Positions 22,021-34,919 of a stretch of DNA of 64,000 nt are shown here, piece by piece; position 1 is the first letter of the stretch; each line of letters opens with the position of its first letter. This DNA comes from Epiperipatus broadwayi (Eukaryota; Onychophora; Udeonychophora; Euonychophora; Peripatidae): NCBI GenBank assembly GCA_028023455.1, contig JAQFVV010012400.1:15057490-15121489 (forward strand), read 5' to 3'. The notes below the pieces were generated by a model. That model was given only the letters and a program-made list of their open reading frames with translations. It did no database searches and was not told the origin of the DNA. Position numbers and translations under genes: made by a program.

Positions 22021-23098
22021 ATTACAATAGAATAACAGCCTGTTAAGCTAATTGCGCAGACGCTGTGAGAATGTTATTAATAAATGAATACCTTCGAACA
22101 ACCACATGATATAGTATTTGTATAAGAGTAAAAAGGAATCTCTTACCCTTACGACTCAAATGTTTATAAATGAGCAAATCTGAAGTAGTTGTAATGAAGG
22201 CAAGACTACATAATAGTCACTTTTAAATTACTATATATAATGTCTGTATAAATGACGCCAATTAAATTTTCTAGAATTTACCAAACGCCACTCTAAATGA
22301 AACTAAATCATATACATGAATAAACATTTATTTTATAACGTCTTGCGTGCAATTATAATTACAATAGAATGACAGCCTGTTAAGCTAATTGCGCAGACGC
22401 TGTGAGAATGTTATTAATAAATGAATAACTTCGAACAACCACATGATATAGTATTTGTATAAGAGTAAAAAGGAATCTCTTACCCTTACGACTCAAATGT
22501 TTATAAATGAGCAAATCTGAAGTAGTTGTAATGAAGGCAAGACTACATAATAGTCACTTTTAAATTACTATATATAATGTCTGTATGAATGACGCCAATG
22601 AAATTTTCCTTTTTACTCTTATACAAATACTATATCATGTGGTTGTTCAAAGGTATTCATTTATTAATAACATTCTCACAGCGTCTGCGCATTTAGCTTA
22701 ACAGGCTGTCATTCTATTGTAATTATAATCGCACGCAAGACATTATAAAATAAATGTTTATTCATGTATATGATTTAGTTTCGTTTAGAGTGGCGTTTGG
22801 TAAATTCTAGAAAATTTCATTGGCGTCATTCATACAGACATTATATATAGTAATTTAAAAGTGACTATTATGTAGTCTTGCCTTCGTTACAACTACTTCA
22901 GATTTGCTCATTTATAAACATTTGAGTCGTAAGGGTAAGAGATTCCTTTTTACTCTTATACAAATACTATATCATGTGGTTGTTCGAAGGTATTCATTTA
23001 TTAATAACATTCTCACAGCGTCTGCGCAATTAGCTTAACAGGCTGTCATTCTATTGTAATTATAATTGCACGCAAGACATTATAAAATAAATGTTTAT
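22021..23098. mobile_element. Foldback MITE, family D, copy 1 (double-armed)
   Basis: Two direct copies of a roughly 335-bp unit (22021-22352 and 22355-22605) are followed by their reverse complements (22606-22730 and 22735-23098), making a palindrome of about 1.08 kb. Landmarks are GCCTGTTAAGCTAATTGCGC, AATAAATGAATACCTTCGAA, TCTCTTACCCTTACGACTC and TTTATAAATGAGCAAATCTG. Copies differ at only a few percent, so the structure is young. It is flanked by ATTAACTATT on both sides (22011-22020 and 23099-23108), consistent with a 10-bp target duplication as in Mutator-like elements. No coding sequence. Confidence 0.85.
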
Positions 23099-23108
23099 AT
23101 TAACTATT

Positions 23109-23488
23109 GTAATAAACTAATAATCAGCATTAAACTAATGCACATGCGCTTTGTGGATTTTAACAATAAATGAATACTCTCATTTCTCAAATACAAGATA
23201 AAGTCTTTGTGAAATAATAGGATGAATCCACCTATTCTTTCAACCCAAACGTTTAAGTATGGGCAAATCTTAAGTATCTGGAATTGAGATGTGCCCATAC
23301 TTAAAACGTTTGGGTTAGGTGGATTCATTCTATTCTTTCACAAAGACTTTATCTTGTATTTGAGAAATGAGAGTATTCATTTATTGTTAAAATCCACAAA
23401 GCGCATGTGCATTAGCTTAATGCTGATTATTAGTTTATTACAATTCAAAAACATTGCGCTATATAAAATAAATATCTCATTTACATAT
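23109..23488. mobile_element. Foldback MITE, family D, copy 2
   Basis: An almost perfect hairpin centred near 23282: AATCAGCATTAAACTAATGC...GCCCATAC mirrored by its reverse complement. It has the same plan as copy 1 (CGCTTTGTGGA, AATAAATGAATAC, CCCAAACGTTTAAGTATGGG, GCAAATCTTAAGTA) but is diverged from it. It is flanked by ATTAACTATT (23099-23108, shared with copy 1) and ATTAGCTATT (23489-23498). The open frames reported on both strands across it are mirror images of the palindrome, not genes. Confidence 0.85.
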
Positions 23489-23499
23489 ATTAGCTATTG

Positions 23500-24580
23500 T
23501 TTTATTTTTAGTGAGAGAATGTTTTTTTCTAATTTCCTCCTGCTTTACAAAAGCATTTCAAATACTCAATAATCAATAAAGAAGATATGAATTGTGTCTC
23601 AATAATAAAAAGTTTGTCCAAAGCAAATATTTCCCAAACATTCTAAAATATTATGACAATTATTATTATTTTTTAAAACTTTAATATTAAATCAATGTCT
23701 CACTGCAATAAGAAATGAAAGTATTTGCAATTATACAAATGTACAAGAAGGATTAGGAAAACTTATAAAAGCATCTTAGTATATTGAATTTGTAGTTTAC
23801 AAAAGTTTCATAAAAAATACAAATTAATCCCTAGAATAAATCAGTACAATGCTAGTGTATAATTATATATTAAGCACAATCTTTTATTATCTACTCAATT
23901 TTTTTCAGTGGGTGGCACCATGATGGGCCACACAATTGTTATTTTCTATTTGTTTAAATGCAGGAGATATTAAAAAATAACACTATTTTTTTACAATACT
24001 GGTATAGCCAAGAAATGCATCAAATGTGTAAGTTGTATATACTGTACATGAGAACACTTATTAAACTTTTATCATTAGCCATATCCAGAAAATTGAAGCT
24101 GTCAAATCATGGAAACATTCAACACTAAATAAAATGTTATTTTTTAAAAAAAAAAATTGGTACTTAATGTACCTTGATTGAAAGTCCTCCATTCTAAAAT
24201 ATACTATCCCCTAGATCAACTTGAGCAACAAACAGAAATTTGATTGTCAATCAATAAAAATATATAAAAATGAGAACTTTAAAAGCCATTTTAACAAAGT
24301 AAATTCACAAAGCTCTATTGAGAGTGGGGATTCCATAGGTTCCAAATTATTAGATTTAATGAAATACTTTTTCAGTTTTGTTAAAACAGCAGAAATAATT
24401 CAAAGTATAACAACTATTACATGAGCAGGAACTACTGTGACTTTGGAGGATTTGGGAAAAGAGTGTGACAATGATTGAGGAATCAATGTTTTAATGTATG
24501 TATATGTATGCATAATGTTGTTCAAAAAATTCTTACATATTTTGATAAAACAGAACAAATCCCAGAATTTTTTTTTTTTT
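23500..24580. other. A+T-rich DNA with no gene seen
   Basis: No repeat family or exon signal could be supported in this stretch. Confidence 0.5.
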
Positions 24581-24586
24581 TACATA

Positions 24587-24812
24587 AAATTCAAAAAATA
24601 AATACATACAACATGTATATTAAGAAAAACTTGTTCAATACTTTAAAATAAAAATGTTAAATATGTCAACATAGTAAGCTGAGCATGCTTTCAAGTAACT
24701 GGTAGGCATGCTCATAACTCAGCATACTGTGTTGATATATTTAACATTTTTATTTTAAAGTATTAAACAAACTTTTCTTAGAATACATGTATGTATTTAT
24801 TTTTTGAATTAT
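24587..24812. mobile_element. Palindromic MITE, about 226 bp
   Basis: Left arm AATTCAAAAAATAAATACAT...AAATGTTAAATATGTCAACA and right arm TGTTGATATATTTAACATTT...ATGTATTTATTTTTTGAATT pair over about 95 bases. The spacer contains a second small inverted repeat (GAGCATGC...GCATGCTC). No coding capacity; family unknown. Confidence 0.8.
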
Positions 24813-24829
24813 ATTTTTCGAAGAAAAGT

Positions 24830-27800
24830 TTAAAAAGACTGAAATTATAAAATATATATATTAATCAAAAAAAAAAATGCATGCATAAATAAAAACATTT
24901 CTCTTTTTTTTCATTAACTACAATGCAACAATTATGTCAAATGATTTTATAGTACTCATGAAATATCAGGTTATTAATAAAATTTTATTTTAGTCTCTTA
25001 TGTGACTGAATTTGCATTTTGATGGATATATTTGCAAAAAAATAAAAAAAAAAACATGTCAATATATATTTATCATTTCTGCAAAAAAAAATGTAAAAAA
25101 GCAAAACATAATTTATATAAGTTGTATTTTATAAAGTATAATCATAAAGACATTCATTTGAAATTTACCTATTATACAAAATATTGTATAAATTTGTATA
25201 CAATTTTTTTAATTATTTGTAGTATAATGAACACAATTTAAATTACAAAGTTGTATAAATTTAAATACATTGCACTTAAGCATTACATACACGTATGCAT
25301 GTAAGTATGTATGTAATATATATTTGACTTCTTATTCTTTTAGTACAGAAAAAGAGACACCAGTTTTTTGGAGGAGACATCATATCAAAAATTTTGTAAT
25401 AAATAATGAACTGAGGAAAATCCAAAAAAAAAAAATCGTTTTGAGTTACTTATTATTTAGAATTTTATACCTGTCAGTATACAATATATTAATAATGTTT
25501 AAAGATTGAAAAAAGAATGAAATAATTCATAGAGTTATTTAATACATAACTATTTTTATCAAATTATTATTCAAAGAATATATATAAATGTGAGGTGTAT
25601 AGTTTTGGTTTATTATAAAAATATTAAGTTTAATCTATGTGCAATGTAACTGTCTATAAAAAATTGTAGAAACATTAGTCAGTCATGTGTGACACATTTT
25701 TGATTTGATGGGTTTCATTTTTTTTAAAAAAATTATTATTAGAAATATTTACTACCTGTGATTTTAAAAACTACTATATTTTTTGGAATTATAAATTTAT
25801 TTAAACGCACATTGATTACGTAAATAATATTCATTAAGGCTGTAGCCTCAAGCACATGCGTATAAAATGCGATAGTAGGGACCTCTACAGGTCTTAAAAC
25901 AGCAAGCTTACTCATTGGAAGAAAAGAGGGGAACCCTTCTTTACTTCAACCTACTTTATTTTTTGTAGTAAAAATTTTGACTTTTGAAAATTCATATTCT
26001 GGCAATAAAGCAATAATAAAATCTAAAAAAAAATATTAACAAAATTGTATAGGTAAAATGTTATTACCATGAATACATATTTCTTTGAGATAACAAAATA
26101 TTATGCTCGTTACAGTTTTTAATTTTACAATAGGCTAATCATTAATTTTATTTTGATATATTCTCCCTCTTTCTGGAAATCAATATATAGGCATCAAATG
26201 TACTATCATATATGGTAATAATAGCACAATCAAAATTAATATAAATAAATGACAGTGATATGCATGCTAAATCTTAATTACGCAAAATATTTAAAAATAT
26301 TTAATAGTAATATTTTATACATACAAATAATTTGAGTTTCTGATCAATAAGTTTATGAAATATATCTAAAATCAGGATGCAAAAATTATTTATGTTAAGA
26401 GGATCTTCACCAATAGCTTAAATGATTAAAATTATGACTCATTGTAATACTTTAAAAATATATTTAATTACTTTATAGGTGGTTTGGGTAGAAAAGGTAA
26501 CATTCATATAGACACATTTTATGATAGATATGTTAAAGCCAGTAGTGTTTTAAAAAGTTTTCCACAAAAGTTGTTGTATATATATTTAAAATTTTGCTTC
26601 ATATATTATAGATAGTGATATCAATGTTAATGAGTCAGATAAAAAAAAAACTTTTTTTATGAGCTGAAACTACAGAACTTCTGTCTTGGAATGTTAATAA
26701 ATTTATGGCACATTTTCTACTTAATAATAACAGATAACTATGAATAAAAAATATATAAATATAAAAGATAACTATGAATTGCTTTATTATGAAAATGTAT
26801 AGTAAAAAAATGTAGACTTTATGTAAAAAAAAAAGTCAGTACTAAATTTAGTAATTAATAATTTAATAAAAATGACCATCGTTAACTGGCGAAAAAAACC
26901 TTGAGGAAGATTGTCTTGAGATCCGATCTTAATTAGGCAAAGAACTGATGACAATATATAGATATTAATTATCTTTTAATTAAAAAAAAACTAACAAACA
27001 AAAAAAAGTAGCAAGTATTTTTAAAAATTTAGTAATTTGTTTTGTTTATCTAAATATTATTTATTAGCATTTTTAATTATCAATTTGAAAAATATAAACA
27101 TTACTAACATTAAATATTTTATCAATTAATACCAACTGCAAATTTTTTTAATTAATGAAATCATTACTTCAAAAATTCTGCTTTATAATTTTATAAGTTT
27201 TAACATTGAAAAATTGAATAACAATAATAAAAAAACTTGGAGGCATGAACAATTAAATTTTATACTGCAAGAGTGATAATTAATTATTTTACAGCAAAAT
27301 AAATTTAAAACTAGATTTATCGTTCTATATTCCATTATTTATTAAATGGCAGTCAGAATTAAATAAATAAAAATCATTATATGTTGTCACATTATTTACT
27401 ACACATATTTTATAAACATTAAAGCAAATTTAATCATTTATTAAGTTTATGAATCAGCTTTTCTTATATTATTGCAGAAACAGAAGCATCCAACATAATG
27501 GAGCCTAATGTTAAAAAAATTAAATTGTCTGCATTATATTTTTTGCTTAAAATTTATCTCATTCAATCCCACTATTAAAAAAATCATAGCCTTTAAAATA
27601 TAAAATAATACAAGTTAATAGTATCTATGATTAGCAAAGAATAAATATCAAAGTATGTCTTCACTTCTTCCAATACCCAAAACAGTTTCAGATTAATAAT
27701 TGACACATTGTATAGCATTGCAAGTTAATTGTTAGATCATCTATTTGTCTTCAAAACATTCAAGTCTAGGATTATTTGTTTTATTTAACACATTAATTAT

Positions 27801-29465
27801 GTGTGGTTTAGAGCAGTGATGAAAGTGACTGAATCAATATGTTCTAAAATCAACTTTAGTGGGGAAAAAATCTCAGTTTGGTCAACTGACTAAAATTGTT
27901 TTACTCAATATTTTGATAATCATATGCTATTTTCAAGATTTCCCAAGCAACTAACCACATAATTATTTTTTGAACTTCATATTATAGCAAAAGTAAGACA
28001 ATTGTATATAATGATTAGAGTATTTATTTATTGTGCTTTTAACTTGGGATCAAATCTGGGTGGAACTTGCAAATTTTTTTTCAAACAGTCAATGATTTTA
28101 TATGCAAGCTGTGGATTTTTTTCAGATAATTGATTATGGCTGACCAAATATTGATTAGTTAATGGATATATAGATAATCTTACATGAAAGAGAAAAGATA
28201 TCAGGAGAATTCATTTATATCTAAGATTAATGAAACCATGATTTATCTTTATGTTCAATTCAAAAATAACTGCTTAATACCATTGGCATTCATGCATATT
28301 CCTTTCACAATAAAAAAGACAAAACATATATCAGGGTTATGTTGGGAATATGACTGCAAATAAAGTCTGATAATGTTTATACTTTATAGTATACTAGCTA
28401 CCTGCAGCTTTGTTCATGCTATTAGATTAAATGTTGCTAATTAAAATACATTTAGATAATATTTATATGAATTAATAATACATGAGATATCTGCAGCAGA
28501 TAAAATTAACTATCATAATGCATTTTTATAAAGAATGTTGTAGGTAAATGCTGTTGAAAACTCATGTATTATTATATCACGTAAATATTCTTTAAATATA
28601 TTTTAATTCTCAACTACATTACATTGTTTTATTTTAATAACATGAACAAAGTCAAACTACAGAATTATACATATTAGTGTAAAATAATAATAAAAATAAA
28701 AGAATATAATGCAGTTGATTATTAAAATATATTTCTAATTTATATATATATATAAGGAGGATGTATTATGGGCAGTATAATTTTTTTTATGTTTTATTAT
28801 CTAAATTCCATTTTTGATTTTAAGTAAAAATTTCCCTCACCAGTTCTCTTTATTTCTCTAGCTGCACCCTTACATTAGTAGAAAATATGATAATTAAAAT
28901 ATATTTATGTATTCCACTTTCAATGTATTAAATAACAAATAAAAATTTTACTTGATTCTTTCCATTTCTCTAGTTGTCTCCTTGTGTTAATCAAAACTTT
29001 AATAATTAAAATATATTTGCCTAATATTTACATAAAATAGTTATCATTAGCAGTACCACAAAAATAAAACTTTTATTAAATATAATAAACAATAAGTTTT
29101 AAAGTAAATTATTTTATATTTTGCATGAAATAATTTTTTAAATGGCAAGTGAGAAATTAAATACATAGTTTAAATATTTCTCTAGTATGTATTCCAATAT
29201 ATGGGCCACAACATCTTATTTTATCATATGAGAATATACTTAAAGGGAAATGGTAAAACTTTATCAAATGTAAAATTTCTCTTGTTCTATCTGCAACATT
29301 TTAAAATTTACTTTTCCATGTGTTGAATATATTTAAAATGACCTCCTAAAAATTTATGAATTTCATAGTAAAAGTTTATCAAATTTGGCAATATATCTGT
29401 TAATATGAGTAAAAAATAAAGTTATTGTTTTTAATGGATTCAAATTAAAATTTCACAATCAAATC
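24830..29465. other. Long A+T-rich stretch with no gene or repeat family recognised
   Basis: Only microsatellites (TA runs, A and T runs, (ATGT)n-like sequence near 25290-25316) and unstructured A+T-rich DNA. A slightly less A+T-rich patch at about 25840-25940 (AAGCACATGCGTATAAAATG ... GGAACCCTTC) may be an old repeat. Frames such as 25032-25241 are lysine/asparagine-rich low complexity. Confidence 0.5.
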
Positions 29466-29512
29466 TAACTTTTAGATAAATGCTGACTTAGGGTTGGTAT
29501 TTTTAGATCTAG

Positions 29513-29592
29513 TGTCTGAACCTACCCAGGCACCTCTCTGAGGAGTGCCAAAGCATGAAACCATGGTCAGGGGTTTGGGGGGGTTCCTGACA
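29513..29592 (+). ncRNA. Type I hammerhead ribozyme motif, family B, unit 1
   Basis: CTGAGGA at 29538-29544, helix II GTGC / GCAT around loop CAAA, GAAA at 29557-29560, self-complementary helix III ACCATGGT at 29560-29567, cleavage triplet GTC ending at 29568. Helix I pairs ACCTCT with AGGGGT, then CCC with G's, GAACC with GGTTC and TGTC with GACA across internal loops. The only departure from the standard core is a G.U pair at 10.1/11.1. The very short, palindromic helix III predicts activity mainly as a dimer, as known for retrozyme and satellite hammerheads. Confidence 0.85.
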
Positions 29593-29932
29593 GAAATATT
29601 TTAAATGCTGCCTCTGGCTAAGCATTTATTATAAAGCTTGTTGAGGAATTGGCAATCCTCACTGTTTATAACTTACAAGCTTAAAAGAATAGTGTCATGT
29701 GATCTATGACTCTTATTTTGACTATTTATAGTCTCCGCCTTAAGTCTTATGCAATGTTATATTGCTAAGACTACTAATATATGGCATGGCTAAAGATCTA
29801 TCAGCCCCATATAGCTATTTAAGTTGGAGAGCTGGGTTTGAAGACATGTAGATGTCTGAAAATTTCAGATCTTCCACTCAATAGATAATTTTTAGATAAA
29901 TGCTGGCTTTGGGTTGGTATTTTTAGATCTAG

Positions 29933-30014
29933 TATCTGAACCTACCCTGGCACCTCACTGAGGTGTGCCAAAGCACGAAACCATGGTCAGGGGTTGGGGG
30001 GGGGTTTCCTGACA
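29933..30014 (+). ncRNA. Type I hammerhead ribozyme motif, family B, unit 2
   Basis: CTGAGGT at 29958-29964, helix II GTGC / GCAC (perfect, with G-C at 10.1/11.1), GAAA at 29977-29980, ACCATGGT at 29980-29987, cleavage after C29988. The last base of CUGANGA is U instead of A, which should abolish cleavage. Each unit has a different blemish, and the consensus of the two is a fully standard hammerhead, which argues for a functional ancestor. Confidence 0.8.
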
Positions 30015-30154
30015 GAGATATTTTAAATGCTTTTTTCTGGCTAAGCATTTATTATAAAGCTTGTTGAGGAATTGGCAATCCTCGCTGTTTATAACTTACA
30101 AGCTTAAGAGAATAGGATCATGTGATCTGGACTCTTATTTTGACTATTTAAATC

Positions 30155-33100
30155 TGTATCACATCTTAATTATTATTCATTAAGCCATTTACAAACAATC
30201 TCAAAGATTGCCATCATAAAAATTAAGAATAGAATTGGAATTAGTATATATTCTTATTTAATAAACAGTTTTCATTTCAAATGTCTCAAATTTTCCACCT
30301 GTAATAATAATGCTGTCACCCATTCCATCATGTAGATACTTCATAGTATGTAAAACTTTGATGGATAATTACATATATCAAATATGACAAAGATCTGTTC
30401 AATTAATTAAGTTAAATGTTTCAACCTAATCAATATAAGCAATGCATAAGTGAGTCAAAATTATTTCTATCACTTTTCTTGCATTTGTCTGGCAATAAAA
30501 ACTATGACTATAATCCGTTATTTACTAAAATTACAAGTCTCTGGAAAACATTTATCTATGACTATAGTAAGTAATAATTTCCCAAGATAATTGCTGCAAT
30601 TTTGTCTGTTCCTTTTATTTAAAAAATAATAATAATTGGAATTTCATAAGAAGATTGAGAGCTAGAAATACCATGACTAGAATCAATTCTAGGGCTTAAG
30701 TTCTAGAGTACCATTTCATTAAGCCATTTTTAAAAATTAGGATGACACTAGCATCCTTAAACCAAGAGACAAAAACTTCCAATAACTTTCCACTTAAGAT
30801 TACAAAAAGCTGTTTTAATTTCACTATAACTATAGGAGATAAAATAGATATGTCATTAAAGTCATCATCTCAATTCTTGTATTATTATTCAAAAGATGAT
30901 CAAAAGGCTCCTTCCATATGACTGAAATATCATTATTATCATATAAGAATGTCACTCATGGATTTAATAGAATTATGATTTTGTTTTTCAAATTCATATA
31001 CTACTTTCAATGCACCAAAAAATGATCTATAAAGTGATCATGATTAGATAATGTCTCTATCCCTTTACAGTTTAAATTAACCAATCATTTATAAGCCTTT
31101 TTCTCAGTTACTGAACTTCTGCTTTTAAATCTCTATTGATTATGAAGCTCCACATTCATTTTTTTCTGCCAAGCGGAAAATGCTATACATCACTTTTTTA
31201 TTCAGGTCACGACTAAGTTCACTGTCAGAGAACTAATCATTATTATTCTATTTAATGAATCCAAGAATATATTTCATAATATAATAATTAAAAAAAATTC
31301 CATGCACTAAAAACTTAATAATCCTGAAAGATAAATTGCTAATTTTAGTGTTTAATATCTGAGGAAATTTAGCATATACAACATAAATGCGACATATTAT
31401 ATGCTAAAATATATATATGAGAATTGATGGATAGAGTATATCAAAAAAAGATGTAGAATAGGATTTTCATTCATCATTTTTTTAAGTGTAAAGTATATAA
31501 TCTAGCAATCAACTATAGACAACATTGACTTAATTCAAAAAGAAATTTTTAATCTTATATTCTTTATAGATACAATAAACACCTCCATACTTCCTCATTC
31601 TTTTTAAATTTATATAAATAAAGATATAATAAAAGACAAATGACCCCCAAGATGCATTTCTCACATTCTTTATTTATAATTTTATTTGTAGATAAGATTT
31701 AAAAAGTTTTAAACAATACGTTAAAAAAAAAAAAATATCAACAATATCAAAAGAAAATAAACTCTGACCTTAATGTTTAAAAATTAATATGAAAAGAATA
31801 TTTTTCCTTAATAAATTTCTTTCACATAGTTTTCTGTTTATAAAATATTAATTGTAGGAAAATTTAATTAAAAATAAAAATTCTATAACTAAAAATAGAT
31901 AATTTGCAATTAATGGTTTTTAAGTCAATTTTAATAGTTTTATGCTTTCAATATCACTTATTTTAAAAATAAGATTTTTCCATTTAATATAAATTCATCT
32001 ATTCGTTGCTGAATTGTGACCACATAATTTGGGGCTACTTGTGTGTTTTTATTTTTCTCTAAAATTTTTGCTTACAATTACATCAATTCTTCAATTAGAT
32101 TCAATATTTACCAACTATTTTAATTTGGTAGCATCAAACTTTTTTTTAGTAACAAAGGTTTTCATTAAAACATGTAAATTCATATAAGCAATGCTTTAAT
32201 ACAAAGATGCTGGCATTAATTTCACATCTTATTAATGGCTTTTCAATAAATCTAAAATATTTGGATTATAGCAAATATAATAAGAACTTTCTTCCATTTA
32301 TTCAATATATATATATATATGCTTACTTATATTACATCTCAGAATGTCAGATAAAATAAATAAGCAATAGAGTACTATGACTTCACAATAATACTTTATT
32401 ATTATCAGAAGTTATCTGCTATTAAATACCATCTTCTTGAAACAATTTATTCTAAAATCCAAATTTTAAAGAAATTTTTTTCTCTACATTTTTTAATTAC
32501 TCAGTCCATACACAATATTAGCACACACACATCTATATATGTGTATGTTAAAAATGCATGTTTGTAAACTACGGTTCACTGTTATCCATGAATTTCTATA
32601 ACTGTGCCATGCTTAAAAACAAATGTTGAAGATAAAGGGAAGTAATGTATTTATCTTTAAAATTATATAACAAGATAAAAATTGTATAGCAAAAGTACTG
32701 ATTTCATTGCATTATACTATCTTATTATCTTATCATGACATAGTAATGTGATACAAAAAAACAATTGGCAGTTTTGCATAGAATTTTAACAGCTATAGTT
32801 GTTTTACAATTTATTTACATAATTTTAATTTAGTTTTTAAAGCTTCTTATTATGCAGTATATATATATATATATAAATGAACATATAAATATTTCCATAA
32901 ATTATTATAATGGTAACATATGATTGAACATTTTTTCTTATTCAATAGAATATATTGAGTTTTCTGAAGGTAAAAAAATGCAACAAAAAATATTTCAAAG
33001 TTGCAAAAAATGTAAATTCAGTTTCAATAATGAATCCATTTTTCAATTTTACTTTATAGAAGGAAAATGTTATATAATAAAAGCTTATAGATTCCTTCCT

Positions 33101-34675
33101 TTATATATTGCCTTTTCAAATAAAAATTATTTAAATCTAATTCATTTACATTATTACGATGGATAATGCCTAGTAAATAAAAAGCTAGAAGACATTAAAA
33201 TTTTAGTCATTAGCTTATTAGTATTACATTCTTCATTACATATTAAATTAGCTTGACTAATCATACAAGAATTGAAAATAGTATTTGAAGAAAATAAACA
33301 TTTATAAAAAGCAATAAGAGATTTAACACTATAATAGATTTTCATATTCTAGAAGATGGAAGAATTTTGAGAGATATATTAAGAATGATGAGAAAATAAC
33401 AACAAAAAGAATACATGATATTAAAGATGACAAGTATTTAAAGAAAAAGAATAAAAATACATAAATTTAAAGAGAGATAGGGGCAGAAGGCTGATGACAA
33501 CAAATGTGGGAAGAAAAGAATTACCTTCAATAATGCAATTTTAAATTAATAACATTAAATGTGTATATGCGCATTTACATTGTTGATTTAAAATTACATC
33601 ATTGACAGTAGTTCTTTTCTCCTCAAATCTGCTATGGTGTTTTAATCTCCAATAAAACATTTTGTTATCAGTTGCCTGCCTCTAATTTACTTTAAATTTA
33701 TCTATTTCTACTGTATTCCCCACATACATAATACTTGTTCATTTTGACTGCATAATAATTTGTTTTATAGATTCTTTCTCAAAATCATAGAAAAAGGTAA
33801 CCATAGCCACAGTATCCATAGAAATATGCAACACCTCCATTAATAATGAAACCATAACATATTGCAATAGTATTTTTTATTCACACAGTCTATATATAGA
33901 TACTATCTTTGATATGTACCATTTACCAACTACTTTTTGATGGATAACTGAATTGAATATGAACTGTTTATCAGGGGCAAAAACCCCTGCAACTTGAAAA
34001 TTTTCAAGATTGTCCTGACCTAGATCAAAGTATAAATCATGAGTATAGCAGGCAACTACATTAATTGCTATGCAATGAAGTTCTTATATTTATTTATTTA
34101 ATTTTAAACAAAGAGAAGAGTATTTTGCTAAGATTCTTGATTATCTGTATCTTTTTTTAATTAAAAAAATATATAGTAAATCAATATTTATTATTCTAGT
34201 CTGATAATTCTATTAATAAATCTACTCTTACAACTAAAATTAAAAATCAGTTTTCTTACTTTTACATAATAGAATTATCCACAACACAATTAAAAAGACT
34301 TAATAGCTTGTATATATATATGTATGTAAATACTAATATGTAATGAGATATAATTGGAAATCTGATACATTTGCAAAACTTCAAATCTTTTGATTGATTG
34401 CTCCATTCTAAAGATAGCTCAAGTTGTGCAACAACTATAATATGATGATAACAAAACTCAAATACACATGAAATTTAATTGATTTGGGTTTCCACAAACC
34501 ATTACTAGTCAAATGTTACATTTTTCTTTTTACAACTACATTATTAAGAATGTTTTTGTTTTTCAAAAAGTAACTAATCCAATTAAATATATATATACAG
34601 AAATAAAATCATGCAATCTCATGCTTTCACATGTTCTTAATCTTAGGCATGTTGAAAAATACATATCCCATATTA
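30155..34675. other. Long A+T-rich stretch with no gene or repeat family recognised
   Basis: Contains microsatellites ((TA)n near 32310 and 32860, short (CA) near 32523) and nothing I could align to the other repeats. The frame at 32924-33166 (80 codons, MNIFSYSIEYIEFSEGKKMQ...) has a less skewed composition than most and a few Cys/Phe-rich phrases, but no domain I know, so I leave it uncalled. Confidence 0.5.
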
Positions 34676-34677
34676 AC

Positions 34678-34912
34678 ATCACGTGATCACCATTTCTTAT
34701 TCTTGCTTATAACTGTTGTTAAAACAGGCAAAACTCTCTATATGTATTGCCACTCAGTGCAAGCCAGAGTAATCAATGGATGCTAGTCTGGGGATATTGG
34801 ATGAGTAGGCTCTAGATTGGGATTCTATGCACAAGCCTTCTGGCATCCATTGATTACTCTGGCTTGCATTGAGGGGCAATATGTATAGAGAGTTTTGCCT
34901 GTTTTAACATAC
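34678..34912. mobile_element. Foldback element, hammerhead family A, copy 4 (shortest)
   Basis: Left end CATCACGTGATCACCATTTC...GGCAAAACTCTC and right arm ending GAGAGTTTTGCCTGTTTTAA. The arms share CAGTGCAAGCCAGAGTAATC and its complement. The right arm starts within CTAGTCTGGGGATATTGGAT, that is, at the helix III and cleavage-site end of the hammerhead, with everything 5' of it missing. The terminal CATCACGTGATCAC defines the family's outer end. Confidence 0.8.
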
Positions 34913-34919
34913 CCCGTAT

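Larger units (their letters stand above)
29470..30152 (+). mobile_element. Retrozyme-like tandem element, 420-bp period (family B)
   Basis: Direct repeats 29470-29733 and 29890-30152 surround a unique part (29734-29889). Each repeat starts TTTTAGATAAATGCTG and ends near TTTTGACTATTTA. Each carries a hammerhead motif, and the two predicted cleavage sites (after 29568 and after 29988) are exactly 420 bases apart. Cleavage of a transcript would release a 420-nt monomer that could be circularised, as in metazoan retrozymes. There is no open frame, so movement would depend on another element's reverse transcriptase, possibly a Penelope-like one such as those at 52 and 61 kb. Copies differ at roughly 5-8% by eye, so the element is probably not active. 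Confidence 0.85.

Noticed and set aside
22021-23488. CRISPR-like array because of repeated units
   Set aside because: Units are long, inverted as well as direct, and without unique spacers of constant length; this is a foldback transposon in a eukaryotic genome.
23104-23572. Two open frames on opposite strands with nearly the same protein
   Set aside because: They are mirror translations of the arms of the family D palindrome; no domain and no reason to expect translation.
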